Below, one piece after another: positions 1 to 5,370 of a DNA stretch of 9,347 bases. Below the pieces are notes generated by a model that worked only from the letters and a program-made list of their open reading frames with translations, searched no databases and was not told the DNA's origin. Source of the stretch: Candidatus Shapirobacteria bacterium CG09_land_8_20_14_0_10_38_17. Its GTDB lineage: Bacteria; Patescibacteriota; Microgenomatia; 0-14-0-10-38-17. The position numbers and the translations under genes were made by a program. Position 1 is the first letter of the stretch, and each line of letters starts with the position of its first letter. The stretch is from NCBI GenBank assembly GCA_002774085.1, contig PEZH01000051.1:1-9347 (forward strand). Direction: 5' to 3'.

Positions 1-20
1 CTTTAATAATTAACCTGCCG

Positions 21-44
21 ATTCTGAATTAAATTCAGAATGAC
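21..44. repeat. Palindrome ATTCTGAATT/AATTCAGAAT
   Basis: A perfect 10-base inverted repeat (21-30 and 32-41) around a single A, followed by GAC. It is a short version of the ATTCTGA/TCAGAAT-GAC stem seen at the other end of the window. Confidence 0.7.
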
Positions 45-61
45 GACTTATTTGAGTTTTG

Positions 62-104
62 TCCGCCAGCCCTGCACCATAACGGTACAGGGCCAGCTGG
101 CGGA
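62..104. repeat. TCCGCCAGC/GCTGGCGGA long hairpin
   Basis: Nine-base inverted ends (62-70 and 96-104) enclose an inner interrupted stem CCTG-ACC/GGT-CAGG (71-92). It is GC-rich against an AT-rich background. The inner sequence is clearly related to 151-170 inside the neighbouring element. No T-run follows on either strand, so it is not a typical intrinsic terminator. Confidence 0.7.
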
Positions 105-127
105 TTGAGCTTTTAATTATCTTATCT

Positions 128-236
128 TGTCATTCTGGCTTGCTCTTAGTCCTGTATCAAATGGTACAGAGCCCAGGGAATCTATCATCAGATGATTCTG
201 GAGTCCTCTGGACAAGCCAGAGTCCCCAGAATGACA
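128..236. repeat. 109-bp element with TGTCATTCTGG/CCAGAATGACA ends
   Basis: Perfect 11-base inverted ends (128-138 and 226-236) flank a core with the hairpin-forming ATCATCAGATGAT (185-197) and a CCTGTATCA...GGTACAG segment related to 71-90. The 12-mer CAGATGATTCTG at 189-200 also occurs in copy A of the 64-bp element (9243-9254). There is no coding capacity. It looks like a small mobile-type palindromic element. Confidence 0.65.
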
Positions 237-243
237 GGTTAGT

Positions 244-275
244 AGCAATATAGCAATGTAACAATTCAACAATGT
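244..275. repeat. Four degenerate 8-base units
   Basis: AGCAATAT, AGCAATGT, AACAATTC and AACAATGT follow one another without gaps, giving an ARCAATNY pattern. It lies in the non-coding region after yvcK. Confidence 0.5.
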
Positions 276-282
276 TCTTTTG

Positions 283-303
283 GACTTTTGACTTTTGACT
301 TTT
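283..303. repeat. Three exact 7-base GACTTTT units
   Basis: GACTTTT is repeated three times in tandem, then decays to AACTGTTTT. The unit length is the same as that of the heptamer repeat in the GT2 gene, but the sequence differs. Confidence 0.75.
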
Positions 304-317
304 AACTGTTTTGCTTT

Positions 318-364
318 TCCGCCAGAGGCGGACCCGCCTCAAGGGGCTTCGCCCTTTTGGCGGG
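318..364. repeat. Twin GC-rich hairpins at the end of yvcK
   Basis: One hairpin is TCCGCC/GGCGGA with loop AGA (318-332). The second, 333-364, has an outer stem CCCGCC/GGCGGG and an inner stem of seven pairs (341-347 with 351-357, loop TTC). The yvcK stop codon (339-341) sits where the two stems of the second hairpin meet. There is no T-run after it on the minus strand, so termination would not be of the classical intrinsic type, though the structure could protect the 3' end of the transcript. Confidence 0.7.
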
Positions 365-1367
365 GAGTTTTGAGCTTCTTTAGAGCAGGTATTAATTTTT
401 TGAAAAGTTTGGCTAATTTTTCTTCGCTGTGGCGCAAGCGCATATTAGTTTTCTCTAAAGTGGTAATATCAGCCACCATAGTTTTGTAGTAATTTTTACC
501 TTCTTTATGTTTAATGGGAAAGGAATTTTCTAAAGAATAAAGTTTTAAAATTTTGACGAGCAACTTTCGGTTAAGTTTTTCCAGATAGGGCATAATTACC
601 AAGTTAAAAGGATTGTTAGTTTTTAAATATTGGATAAAGACCTTAATGTAGTCATCTTGATTAGATTTATAGTTTTCGTTGGCAACCGACATTATATTAA
701 TCATCAGAATTTTGTAGGCTTGGCTTTGGTGATAGGCTTTAATCATCCCCTCAGGCAGGAAATTGGTTATTATTGAGCCATACATACTACCGGGACCAAG
801 GATAATAATATCGGCATTGATAATTGCCCTGATTGCTTCAGGGTTAGCCTCTACTTTGGGCTCGAGCCAAATTTTTTTAACAAGATCACGAGACATTCGC
901 AGTTCATCTAACCGATGCTCTCCGTTATAGATTTTGCCACCCTTGGTTTTAAAACAAATATCGGCAGGATATAGGGAGACGGGAATAACTTTTCCTTTTA
1001 GTTTTGCTCCGGTAAGAGAGGAAAAAAGATTGTCAACCTTATTTAAATCTCCTTCTTTTTCTGTCATAAAGCTAAAAAAGGAGTTACCAAAGTTCCTTTC
1101 TCGGCCGTCACGGTATCTTAGCATTTCTTCCCATTGTTGTTTCTGCTTTCCATTTTGCCACAAAGAGATTAAGGCTCGCCAATAATCGGAAAAAGCTAAA
1201 AGGTTGCCTCGTTCATCGGTTCTCATTCTGCCCGTATCGCCGCCGCTATCAAAAGTAGTTACAATGGAGCTGATGTTGGAAAAATCAGCATTGGCTAAGG
1301 CTTGATTGATAACCGGCATTCCCGAGCCGCCACCGATGGTGCAAATTTTAAAATTTTGTTTTGCCAT
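339..1367 (-). CDS. yvcK: YvcK/CofD-family protein (gluconeogenesis factor-like)
   Basis: This 342-residue protein belongs to the CofD/YvcK family. ICTIGGGSGMPV at residues 8-19 is the nucleotide-binding glycine loop. TTFDSGGDTGRMR at 37-49 corresponds to the family signature SDDGGSSGRLR, with changes. FGN at 93-95 and IILGPGSMYGSII at 188-200 are further family blocks. In Bacillus, YvcK binds UDP-sugars and is needed for normal cell shape on gluconeogenic carbon. CofD itself is a 2-phospho-L-lactate transferase, but without F420 genes nearby the YvcK role is preferred. YvcK is often found beside rapZ (yvcJ) and whiA; here it follows a membrane TPR protein by 2 bases with no Shine-Dalgarno, so translation is probably coupled. 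The last residues (TPRQKGEAP) and the TGA stop come from an intergenic-type hairpin repeat at 333-364, so the native C-terminus has probably been replaced. Confidence 0.88.
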   Translation of the reverse strand: MAKQNFKICTIGGGSGMPVINQALANADFSNISSIVTTFDSGGDTGRMRTDERGNLLAFSDYWRALISLWQNGKQKQQWEEMLRYRDGRERNFGNSFFSFMTEKEGDLNKVDNLFSSLTGAKLKGKVIPVSLYPADICFKTKGGKIYNGEHRLDELRMSRDLVKKIWLEPKVEANPEAIRAIINADIIILGPGSMYGSIITNFLPEGMIKAYHQSQAYKILMINIMSVANENYKSNQDDYIKVFIQYLKTNNPFNLVIMPYLEKLNRKLLVKILKLYSLENSFPIKHKEGKNYYKTMVADITTLEKTNMRLRHSEEKLAKLFKKLIPALKKLKTPRQKGEAP

Positions 1368-1369
1368 AT

Positions 1370-3229
1370 TTAAGGGTTAGCTGAATTTAACTGATTAAAA
1401 AGCTGAATAATTTCCTGGTTTTTAGGATCGATTGATAAAGCCTCCTGGAGGATTTTTTTAGCTTCGTCTTGTTTATTGGTGCGTAAATATAAAAGGGCTA
1501 AATTTGAGTATAGAGTTAAGTTTTGGGAATTAATTTCTAAAGATTTTTTTAGAGCCATTTCCGCCGCCGGATATTCCTGGCGATCAAAATAAATTTTTCC
1601 CAAATTTTGATATGATTGCCAAAGCTTGGGGTTAATTTCCGCTGCTTTTTGATAATTTTTAATCGCCTCATCAGAATCATTCATTTGTAAATAGTAAACA
1701 TTGGCCAAGTTGTGATAGACATCAGCATAATCAGGTTTGAGGGCAATTGCTTTTTTAAATTCTTCAATCGCTTTTTGGGGCTGATTTTGGCGATAATAAA
1801 GATCGCCTAAATTATTATGATTTTGGGGGCTTGAGGGGGAGGTTTTAGCCGTCGCCAGCCAAAGATGGTCTTGATCTTTCCAATCAACATTTCTGATAAT
1901 AGTTCTTGTTGAAAGAGCGATAATAATTAATCCCAAAATAAGGGAAACAAAAACTTCTCTTTTTTTGGTTTTTCTAAGCTTATCAAGTCCATAAGCAATG
2001 GTCGTAAAAATTCCTATCGAGGCTAAATAAGCATATCTTTCCGCCACTATCCAGGAAATGCCGTAAGGAGTTAAGGTGGGAGAAAGTATAATAATAAAAA
2101 AGGCAAGCCAAAAAGAAACCCTTTTATCGCGGAAGTAGAAATAGATAATTGATCCTAAATAAAGAAGAAAAATGAAAACCATGGCGACATATTCTATTTT
2201 TGTAAAATTCATTTCCGAATGATAAAGAGTGAGATTTTTTGGCCAGAAAATTAAACTTAGGTAAGAGCTGGCGGCGACAACGGTTTGCTGGAAGGTGGCG
2301 GTGATAAATTGTCCCGGGGTACTTACCTCTGAAATTGGCTGATAAAAATTTTGTTGCAAAGAGGCAACGCGGCTGCCAAAAGCGCCCAAAAGATAAATGC
2401 CCCAAATGAAACTTAAAATAAAAAAAGGAATCAGCCTTAGCCATTCTTTTCTAATTTTTTTTGTTATTATTTGGTAAAGAAAGAGAATAATGGGAAAAGC
2501 AATTACTTTTTCTGATGAACCTAGGGCGATGAAGTAAAAGAAAATGGAGAGCCAATATTGACTTTTGTTTTTTCTTTGGCCAGAGAGAATGTAAAAAGAG
2601 AAGGAAGTTAATACCCAAAAAGCAGAATAGGCATTATAGCCGGCGGAAATCCAAACCACTGATTCACAAAGCAGGGGGTGAACAGAAAACAGAAGCGCGG
2701 TTATAAAACCTACCGTAGGTGGAAAAAGAAGAGAAAGAAGAAAATATAAAGAAAGGGCGGTGCCCAAATGAAAAAAAATATTAACTATTCTGAAGGCGGC
2801 GGGAGAGGAACCTAAGATCCGATTGGTGGCATAATAAATAAAAACATGGAAGAAAGCAAAGGGATTGGAAAAAATAGACTTAATGTTGCCTATGCTGGGA
2901 TTGTTGACAATGCCAGCAATATCATCGGATAAAAAGGCATTATTAACAGAGTTGGCATAGGTAACCAGTACCAAAGCTACTAAAAGTAAGATATGCCAGC
3001 GATTTTTATTAACCCAATTCTTAAAACTTAAATTTTTTCCGAAAATCTTAATAATAGTGTTTTTTTCTTGCTTGGCCCAAAAATTTTCATACTTTTTTTT
3101 ATCCCAGATTTTTTGAAGATAATTTTTAATTTCCTCTTGGGGAATCTTTATATCAGCCGATATTTCCAAAAGTGGCTTTTTGCCGATATTTTTCTTTAGA
3201 TATTTCTTCTGTTTGTGATTTAGTTTCAT
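1370..3229 (-). CDS. TMTC-like multi-span membrane protein with C-terminal TPRs (putative GT-C glycosyltransferase)
   Basis: The protein is 619 residues if started at 3229. An in-frame ATG at 3265 would add 12 residues encoded by repeat DNA and is unlikely. Residues 1-45 are basic and helical with an HTH-like look. About 10-12 membrane segments follow between 79 and 440. The first loop has SDD at 101-103, the place where GT-C enzymes carry acidic catalytic residues. VHPLLCESVVW at 183-193 and AERYAYLASIG at 396-406 match conserved TMTC/DUF1736-type blocks. RNVDWKD (446-452) then leads into four TPRs (about 468-605). In animals TMTC proteins are membrane O-mannosyltransferases. The bacterial role is not established; transfer of a lipid-linked sugar to protein or glycan is a reasonable inference. 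It ends 2 bases before yvcK, suggesting coupled expression, and lies downstream of the glycan cluster after a repeat-rich gap. Confidence 0.82.
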   Translation of the reverse strand: MKLNHKQKKYLKKNIGKKPLLEISADIKIPQEEIKNYLQKIWDKKKYENFWAKQEKNTIIKIFGKNLSFKNWVNKNRWHILLLVALVLVTYANSVNNAFLSDDIAGIVNNPSIGNIKSIFSNPFAFFHVFIYYATNRILGSSPAAFRIVNIFFHLGTALSLYFLLSLLFPPTVGFITALLFSVHPLLCESVVWISAGYNAYSAFWVLTSFSFYILSGQRKNKSQYWLSIFFYFIALGSSEKVIAFPIILFLYQIITKKIRKEWLRLIPFFILSFIWGIYLLGAFGSRVASLQQNFYQPISEVSTPGQFITATFQQTVVAASSYLSLIFWPKNLTLYHSEMNFTKIEYVAMVFIFLLYLGSIIYFYFRDKRVSFWLAFFIIILSPTLTPYGISWIVAERYAYLASIGIFTTIAYGLDKLRKTKKREVFVSLILGLIIIALSTRTIIRNVDWKDQDHLWLATAKTSPSSPQNHNNLGDLYYRQNQPQKAIEEFKKAIALKPDYADVYHNLANVYYLQMNDSDEAIKNYQKAAEINPKLWQSYQNLGKIYFDRQEYPAAEMALKKSLEINSQNLTLYSNLALLYLRTNKQDEAKKILQEALSIDPKNQEIIQLFNQLNSANP

Positions 3230-3239
3230 AACTGTTCTT

Positions 3240-3264
3240 GTCATCCTGATGACAATCAGGATCA
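3240..3264. repeat. 25-bp palindromic direct repeat, copy 1
   Basis: The 25-base sequence beginning GTCATCCTGATGAC and ending CAGGATCA is identical to 3399-3423. It is itself palindromic (ATCCTGAT, loop GACA, ATCAGGAT). It abuts the N-terminus of the TMTC-like gene and contains two upstream in-frame ATGs that are probably not starts. Confidence 0.85.
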
Positions 3265-3279
3265 TTCCTTACTGTTACC

Positions 3280-3383
3280 GTCATTCTGCTTGTCCAGAAT
3301 CGAGAATTGGTATAGATTCCCATTTTCATGGGAATGACATTGGATTCTGGATGCTCCGCCAGCCGGCGGATTACCAGAATGAC
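3280..3383. repeat. 104-bp element with GTCATTCTG/CAGAATGAC ends
   Basis: Nine-base perfect inverted ends (GTCATTCTG at 3280-3288, CAGAATGAC at 3375-3383) enclose two smaller hairpins: ATTCCCAT/ATGGGAAT with loop TTTC (3316-3335) and TCCGCC/GGCGGA with loop AGCC (3355-3370). The second belongs to a separate repeat type also seen at 62-104 and 318-332. No open reading frame or transposase is inside. It resembles a small non-autonomous palindromic element. Confidence 0.65.
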
Positions 3384-3398
3384 AACTAATGGTATCGC

Positions 3399-3423
3399 GT
3401 CATCCTGATGACAATCAGGATCA
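3399..3423. repeat. 25-bp palindromic direct repeat, copy 2
   Basis: This is an exact copy of 3240-3264 in the same orientation, 159 bases away. Together the two copies bracket the 104-bp inverted-repeat element at 3280-3383. Confidence 0.85.
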
Positions 3424-3447
3424 AATATTTTAGATCCTTAATTCCCA

Positions 3448-3480
3448 GTCATCCGACGGGGCAGGCAAGTTCAGGATGAC
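3448..3480. repeat. Short GTCATCC/GGATGAC inverted repeat
   Basis: Seven-base inverted ends (3448-3454 and 3474-3480) flank a GC-richer 19-base core. A lone GGATGAC half-site follows at 3498-3504. This is another member of the family that fills the 389-bp gap between the two gene groups. The rest of the gap (about 3505-3618) is plain AT-rich DNA with no gene seen. Confidence 0.55.
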
Positions 3481-3537
3481 TAGCTGAAACAAATTCGGGA
3501 TGACAAGCACAAAAGCCTGATTTATATCCCAGTCACA

Positions 3538-3543
3538 ATTATA
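3538..3543 (-). promoter_or_regulatory. Possible -10 box upstream of the TPR-yvcK pair
   Basis: The coding strand has a perfect TATAAT in an AT-rich patch that is free of palindromes, between the methyltransferase stop and the repeat block. No convincing -35 hexamer lies 16-18 bases upstream. If used, it would give a leader of about 300 bases carrying all the hairpins of 3240-3480 before the ATG at 3229. Confidence 0.3.
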
Positions 3544-3618
3544 TACTTTTGTGAATTTAAAACCTAATTTTTTTATTTAGAGGTTCTCACTTTCTTGGAA
3601 TAAGATTACCTGTTTTTG

Positions 3619-4011
3619 TTAAAGCGAATTTCTACAGATAGCAAATAAATTCTCGCAATTGTTAATATTTTTCTTTAAAAATTTAAAATCAGAAGCTTTT
3701 AGTGGAGGTAAGCAATTTATAGAGGTGACTGTTTGCTTTAGCCATTCAGGGATAAAGGGCAATAGCTCATTAACTATTTTAAATTTTGAGAGAAAAACAG
3801 CTGTTTTATTTCCTATTCGTTTTTGAATGAGCTTATTTTTTTGCAAATAATTTTTGTTGATGCATTTAATACCCATTAGTGTTATCTGGGGAAAATATTT
3901 TTTAATTAATTGGGAAAGTTCTTTTGGGGTAAATTCTTTTTGGTGATAAGGATTTTTAGGTTTTTTTGATGAGGGGAAGAAATAAGCTTGTTGGGAGTAG
4001 AGATAAAACAA
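3619..4011 (-). pseudogene. SAM-dependent methyltransferase, C-terminal part in the -1 frame
   Basis: This frame holds the missing C-terminal third of the methyltransferase that starts at 4403. Family-like sequence begins at about 3960 with PKNPYHQKEFTPKELSQLIK, the conserved segment that normally follows the STPN motif. It goes on through a helix/strand region (YFPQITLMGI) to a stop at 3619. The first residues of this open frame (4011 to about 3961, MFYLYSQQAYFFPSS) overlap the other frame and are not expected to be real, and no ribosome binding site precedes them. Joining at the A7 run (3961-3967) yields 148 plus 113 residues. The frame has stayed open and family-like over all 113 codons, which argues for a recent indel, a sequencing error or recoding rather than an old pseudogene. 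Alone, this piece could not bind SAM. Confidence 0.72.
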
Positions 4012-4403
4012 ATGCCATTGGGTGCTAAGGTTTTTTTGATTTGATTTAAAAATGAAGAGTAGCTATTTATTGGCAAGTGTTCAATGAGTTCAAAGGCAGT
4101 GATAACATCAAAAGATTTTTTTAGAGAAGAGATATTAAGTGCATTCATTGTCTTGAATTCTAAGTTTGGCAAGATAAATTTCTTTTTTGCCTCTTTAATA
4201 GTAATTGCCGAATAATCGATTGCCAAAATGTATTTTGCTCCTTTCTGAGATAGATAGTAAGCACCATTACCAAGACCGGTTCCTAAATCTAGCACTTCTT
4301 TGCTTTTAATAAATTTGGAAGCGAATATATATCTTGCCAAAAATGTGCCTTCAAAAACACGTGGCCTTTCGTTTGTTTTGCTTCGAAATTTCCCTATGGA
4401 CAT
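3906..4403 (-). CDS. SAM-dependent methyltransferase, N-terminal part (frameshifted)
   Basis: This reading frame encodes 165 residues, of which about the first 148 form the SAM-binding half of a class I methyltransferase. ERPRVFEGTFLARYIFASKF (12-31) matches the lead-in helix typical of methyltransferases in glycan loci. EVLDLGTGLGNGAYYL at 36-51 is motif I, AIDYS at 61-65 gives the acidic motif II residue (Asp63), FELIEHL lies at 104-110, and FISTPN at 133-138 ends the core. After Asn148 the frame runs into lysine-rich sequence unlike the family and stops. The expected continuation (NPYHQKEF, standing for the usual NPYHVKEF/NPFHVREF) lies in the -1 frame. Repairing the frame gives a normal 261-residue enzyme ending at 3619. 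The start is well supported by AAGGAG 8 bases upstream. It may be a decayed gene, an assembly or sequencing indel, or recoding at an A7 slip site. Confidence 0.85.
   Translation of the reverse strand: MSIGKFRSKTNERPRVFEGTFLARYIFASKFIKSKEVLDLGTGLGNGAYYLSQKGAKYILAIDYSAITIKEAKKKFILPNLEFKTMNALNISSLKKSFDVITAFELIEHLPINSYSSFLNQIKKTLAPNGICFISTPNKLISSPHQKNLKILITKKNLPQKNFPN
3960..3966 (-). other. Slip-prone A AAA AAC heptamer at the methyltransferase frame break
   Basis: Read on the coding strand in the frame of the 4403 start, the codons are CAA AAA AAC, giving the X XXY YYZ form A AAA AAC within a run of seven A. A -1 slip here moves the ribosome into the frame that encodes the rest of the methyltransferase. 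I see no Shine-Dalgarno-like sequence just upstream (the region is C/T-rich) and no obvious stable downstream hairpin, so programmed frameshifting is not favoured over a lost A. Confidence 0.5.
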
Positions 4404-4404
4404 T

Positions 4405-5370
4405 TTAAGATCTCCTTAAACCTTGGGCTTTCCTCCTTTTTGCCAAGATGAGTTTTAAATTAACAAAATTATAGCAAATTGCCTTTGGGGTAGTTAACGC
4501 TAAGCGAATATCCTTATTTAAAATAAGTTCTTTTAAAAAAATTATCAATTGGAAAAAAAGATATAACGGAAGAACAAAAAATAAGTGCATTATTCTATCG
4601 TTTTTTAAAATCGTCGTTAGTCTATTCCGACGGCATAAATAAGAAGATGATGATTTTTTAAGATGTTTATCAACTGTCCAAGAGCCGAGATGATAAATAA
4701 TTGCTTTTTTAGCGACAAACGCTTTATAGCCTAAAAGTCTTATCCTCCAGGCTAAATCAACGTCTTCATAGTTAGCCCCATAGCTTTCATCAAACTTGCC
4801 TGCTTGTATAAAGAGAGAGCGCTTGATTGCCAAAAACATACCGGGAATATAAAAAGGCTCTTTGTTTTTTAAACCGGCTTGGTATCTTTTTCCTCTTAAA
4901 ATACTCTTCCCATATCCCAAAAAGTTTAAACAGCCGCCTAAATTGTCAATTTTGTCTTTTTCTTTTGTCTGTAAAATTACGGCGCCCACAAGGCCAACTT
5001 TTTTTTGAGAAAGAGCGTTAACAATTTCCTCAAGCCAGTTTTGAGTAAAAATTAAATCATTATTCATAAAGATAATAATGTTTCCTCGAGAATAATTAAA
5101 GCCTTCGTTATAAGCGGCTGCCAAAAAATCGTTGTTTTTTCGGGCGATAACCTGGAAGTTCATCTTTCTTAAAAATGCTTTTTTGAGCCTGGCAACACTG
5201 CCGTCAGTAGAAGCATTATCAACAACGGTAATCTCGAAAGAAATGTTTAAAGCTTGAGGTTTGGGGTTTGAGGTTTCTTTAGAGCTATAGATTGACTCAA
5301 GGCAATTTTTGGTAATCTCAAAGCCATTAAAGTTAACAATGATTAACGATACCAGTAGAGAAGGTTTCAT
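4405..5370 (-). CDS. GT2 family glycosyltransferase (rhamnosyltransferase-like)
   Basis: This 321-residue protein is a GT-A-fold family 2 enzyme close in layout to the WbbL/RfbF-type rhamnosyltransferases. It starts with VSLIIVNFNG (residues 7-16). VVDNASTDGS at 49-58 holds nucleotide-binding Asp51. The metal site is the NND variant of DXD at 103-105 (FMNNDL). PGMFLAIKRS at 176-185, GKFDE at 191-195 and YEDVDLAWRIRLLGYK at 201-216 form the acceptor and catalytic region, with HLGSWT at 227-232. A hydrophobic segment at about 249-272 may anchor it in the membrane. One oddity is residues 31-42, between helix 1 and strand 2, where most relatives have a short turn: they are encoded by a heptamer tandem repeat (see 5254-5274). 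The start overlaps the upstream GT4 stop (ATGA). Its 3' end carries the strong ribosome binding site of the next gene. Rhamnose as donor is only a family-level suggestion. Confidence 0.92.
   Translation of the reverse strand: MKPSLLVSLIIVNFNGFEITKNCLESIYSSKETSNPKPQALNISFEITVVDNASTDGSVARLKKAFLRKMNFQVIARKNNDFLAAAYNEGFNYSRGNIIIFMNNDLIFTQNWLEEIVNALSQKKVGLVGAVILQTKEKDKIDNLGGCLNFLGYGKSILRGKRYQAGLKNKEPFYIPGMFLAIKRSLFIQAGKFDESYGANYEDVDLAWRIRLLGYKAFVAKKAIIYHLGSWTVDKHLKKSSSSYLCRRNRLTTILKNDRIMHLFFVLPLYLFFQLIIFLKELILNKDIRLALTTPKAICYNFVNLKLILAKRRKAQGLRRS
4412..4417 (-). promoter_or_regulatory. Strong ribosome binding site (AAGGAG) for the second methyltransferase
   Basis: The coding strand reads AAGGAGATCTTAAAATG, a full Shine-Dalgarno with 8 bases to the ATG at 4403. 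It is the only strong one in the cluster. It lies within the last codons of the GT2 gene and fixes the start of the frameshifted methyltransferase. Confidence 0.8.
5254..5274. repeat. Heptamer tandem repeat inside the GT2 gene
   Basis: Three 7-base units, TTGAGGT, TTGGGGT and TTGAGGT, make 21 bases and so keep the reading frame. They encode part of residues 31-42 of the GT2 protein, in the turn before strand 2. Confidence 0.7.

Noticed and set aside
157..342. 61-codon open frame on the minus strand after yvcK
   Set aside because: It is made of palindromic and tandem repeat DNA, has no family-like sequence, and overlaps the end of yvcK.
333..364. Intrinsic terminator for the yvcK transcript
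   Set aside because: The hairpin is strong but no T-run follows it on the transcribed strand, so it was listed as a repeat or structure only.
934..1185. 83-codon plus-strand open frame within yvcK
   Set aside because: It is antisense to conserved yvcK codons and has no recognisable domain or ribosome binding site.
339..1367. cofD (2-phospho-L-lactate transferase for F420 synthesis)
   Set aside because: It is the same superfamily, but no F420 genes are present, and the neighbourhood and length fit YvcK better.
3230..3265. Upstream ATG codons that would extend the TMTC-like protein by 12 residues
   Set aside because: They lie within the 25-bp palindromic repeat, an AAGGA there runs directly into the ATG without spacing, and the peptide is not family-like. 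The ATG at 3229 was preferred.
3240..3504. CRISPR array
   Set aside because: Repeats are palindromic, few, unevenly spaced and nested, without uniform spacers or cas genes.
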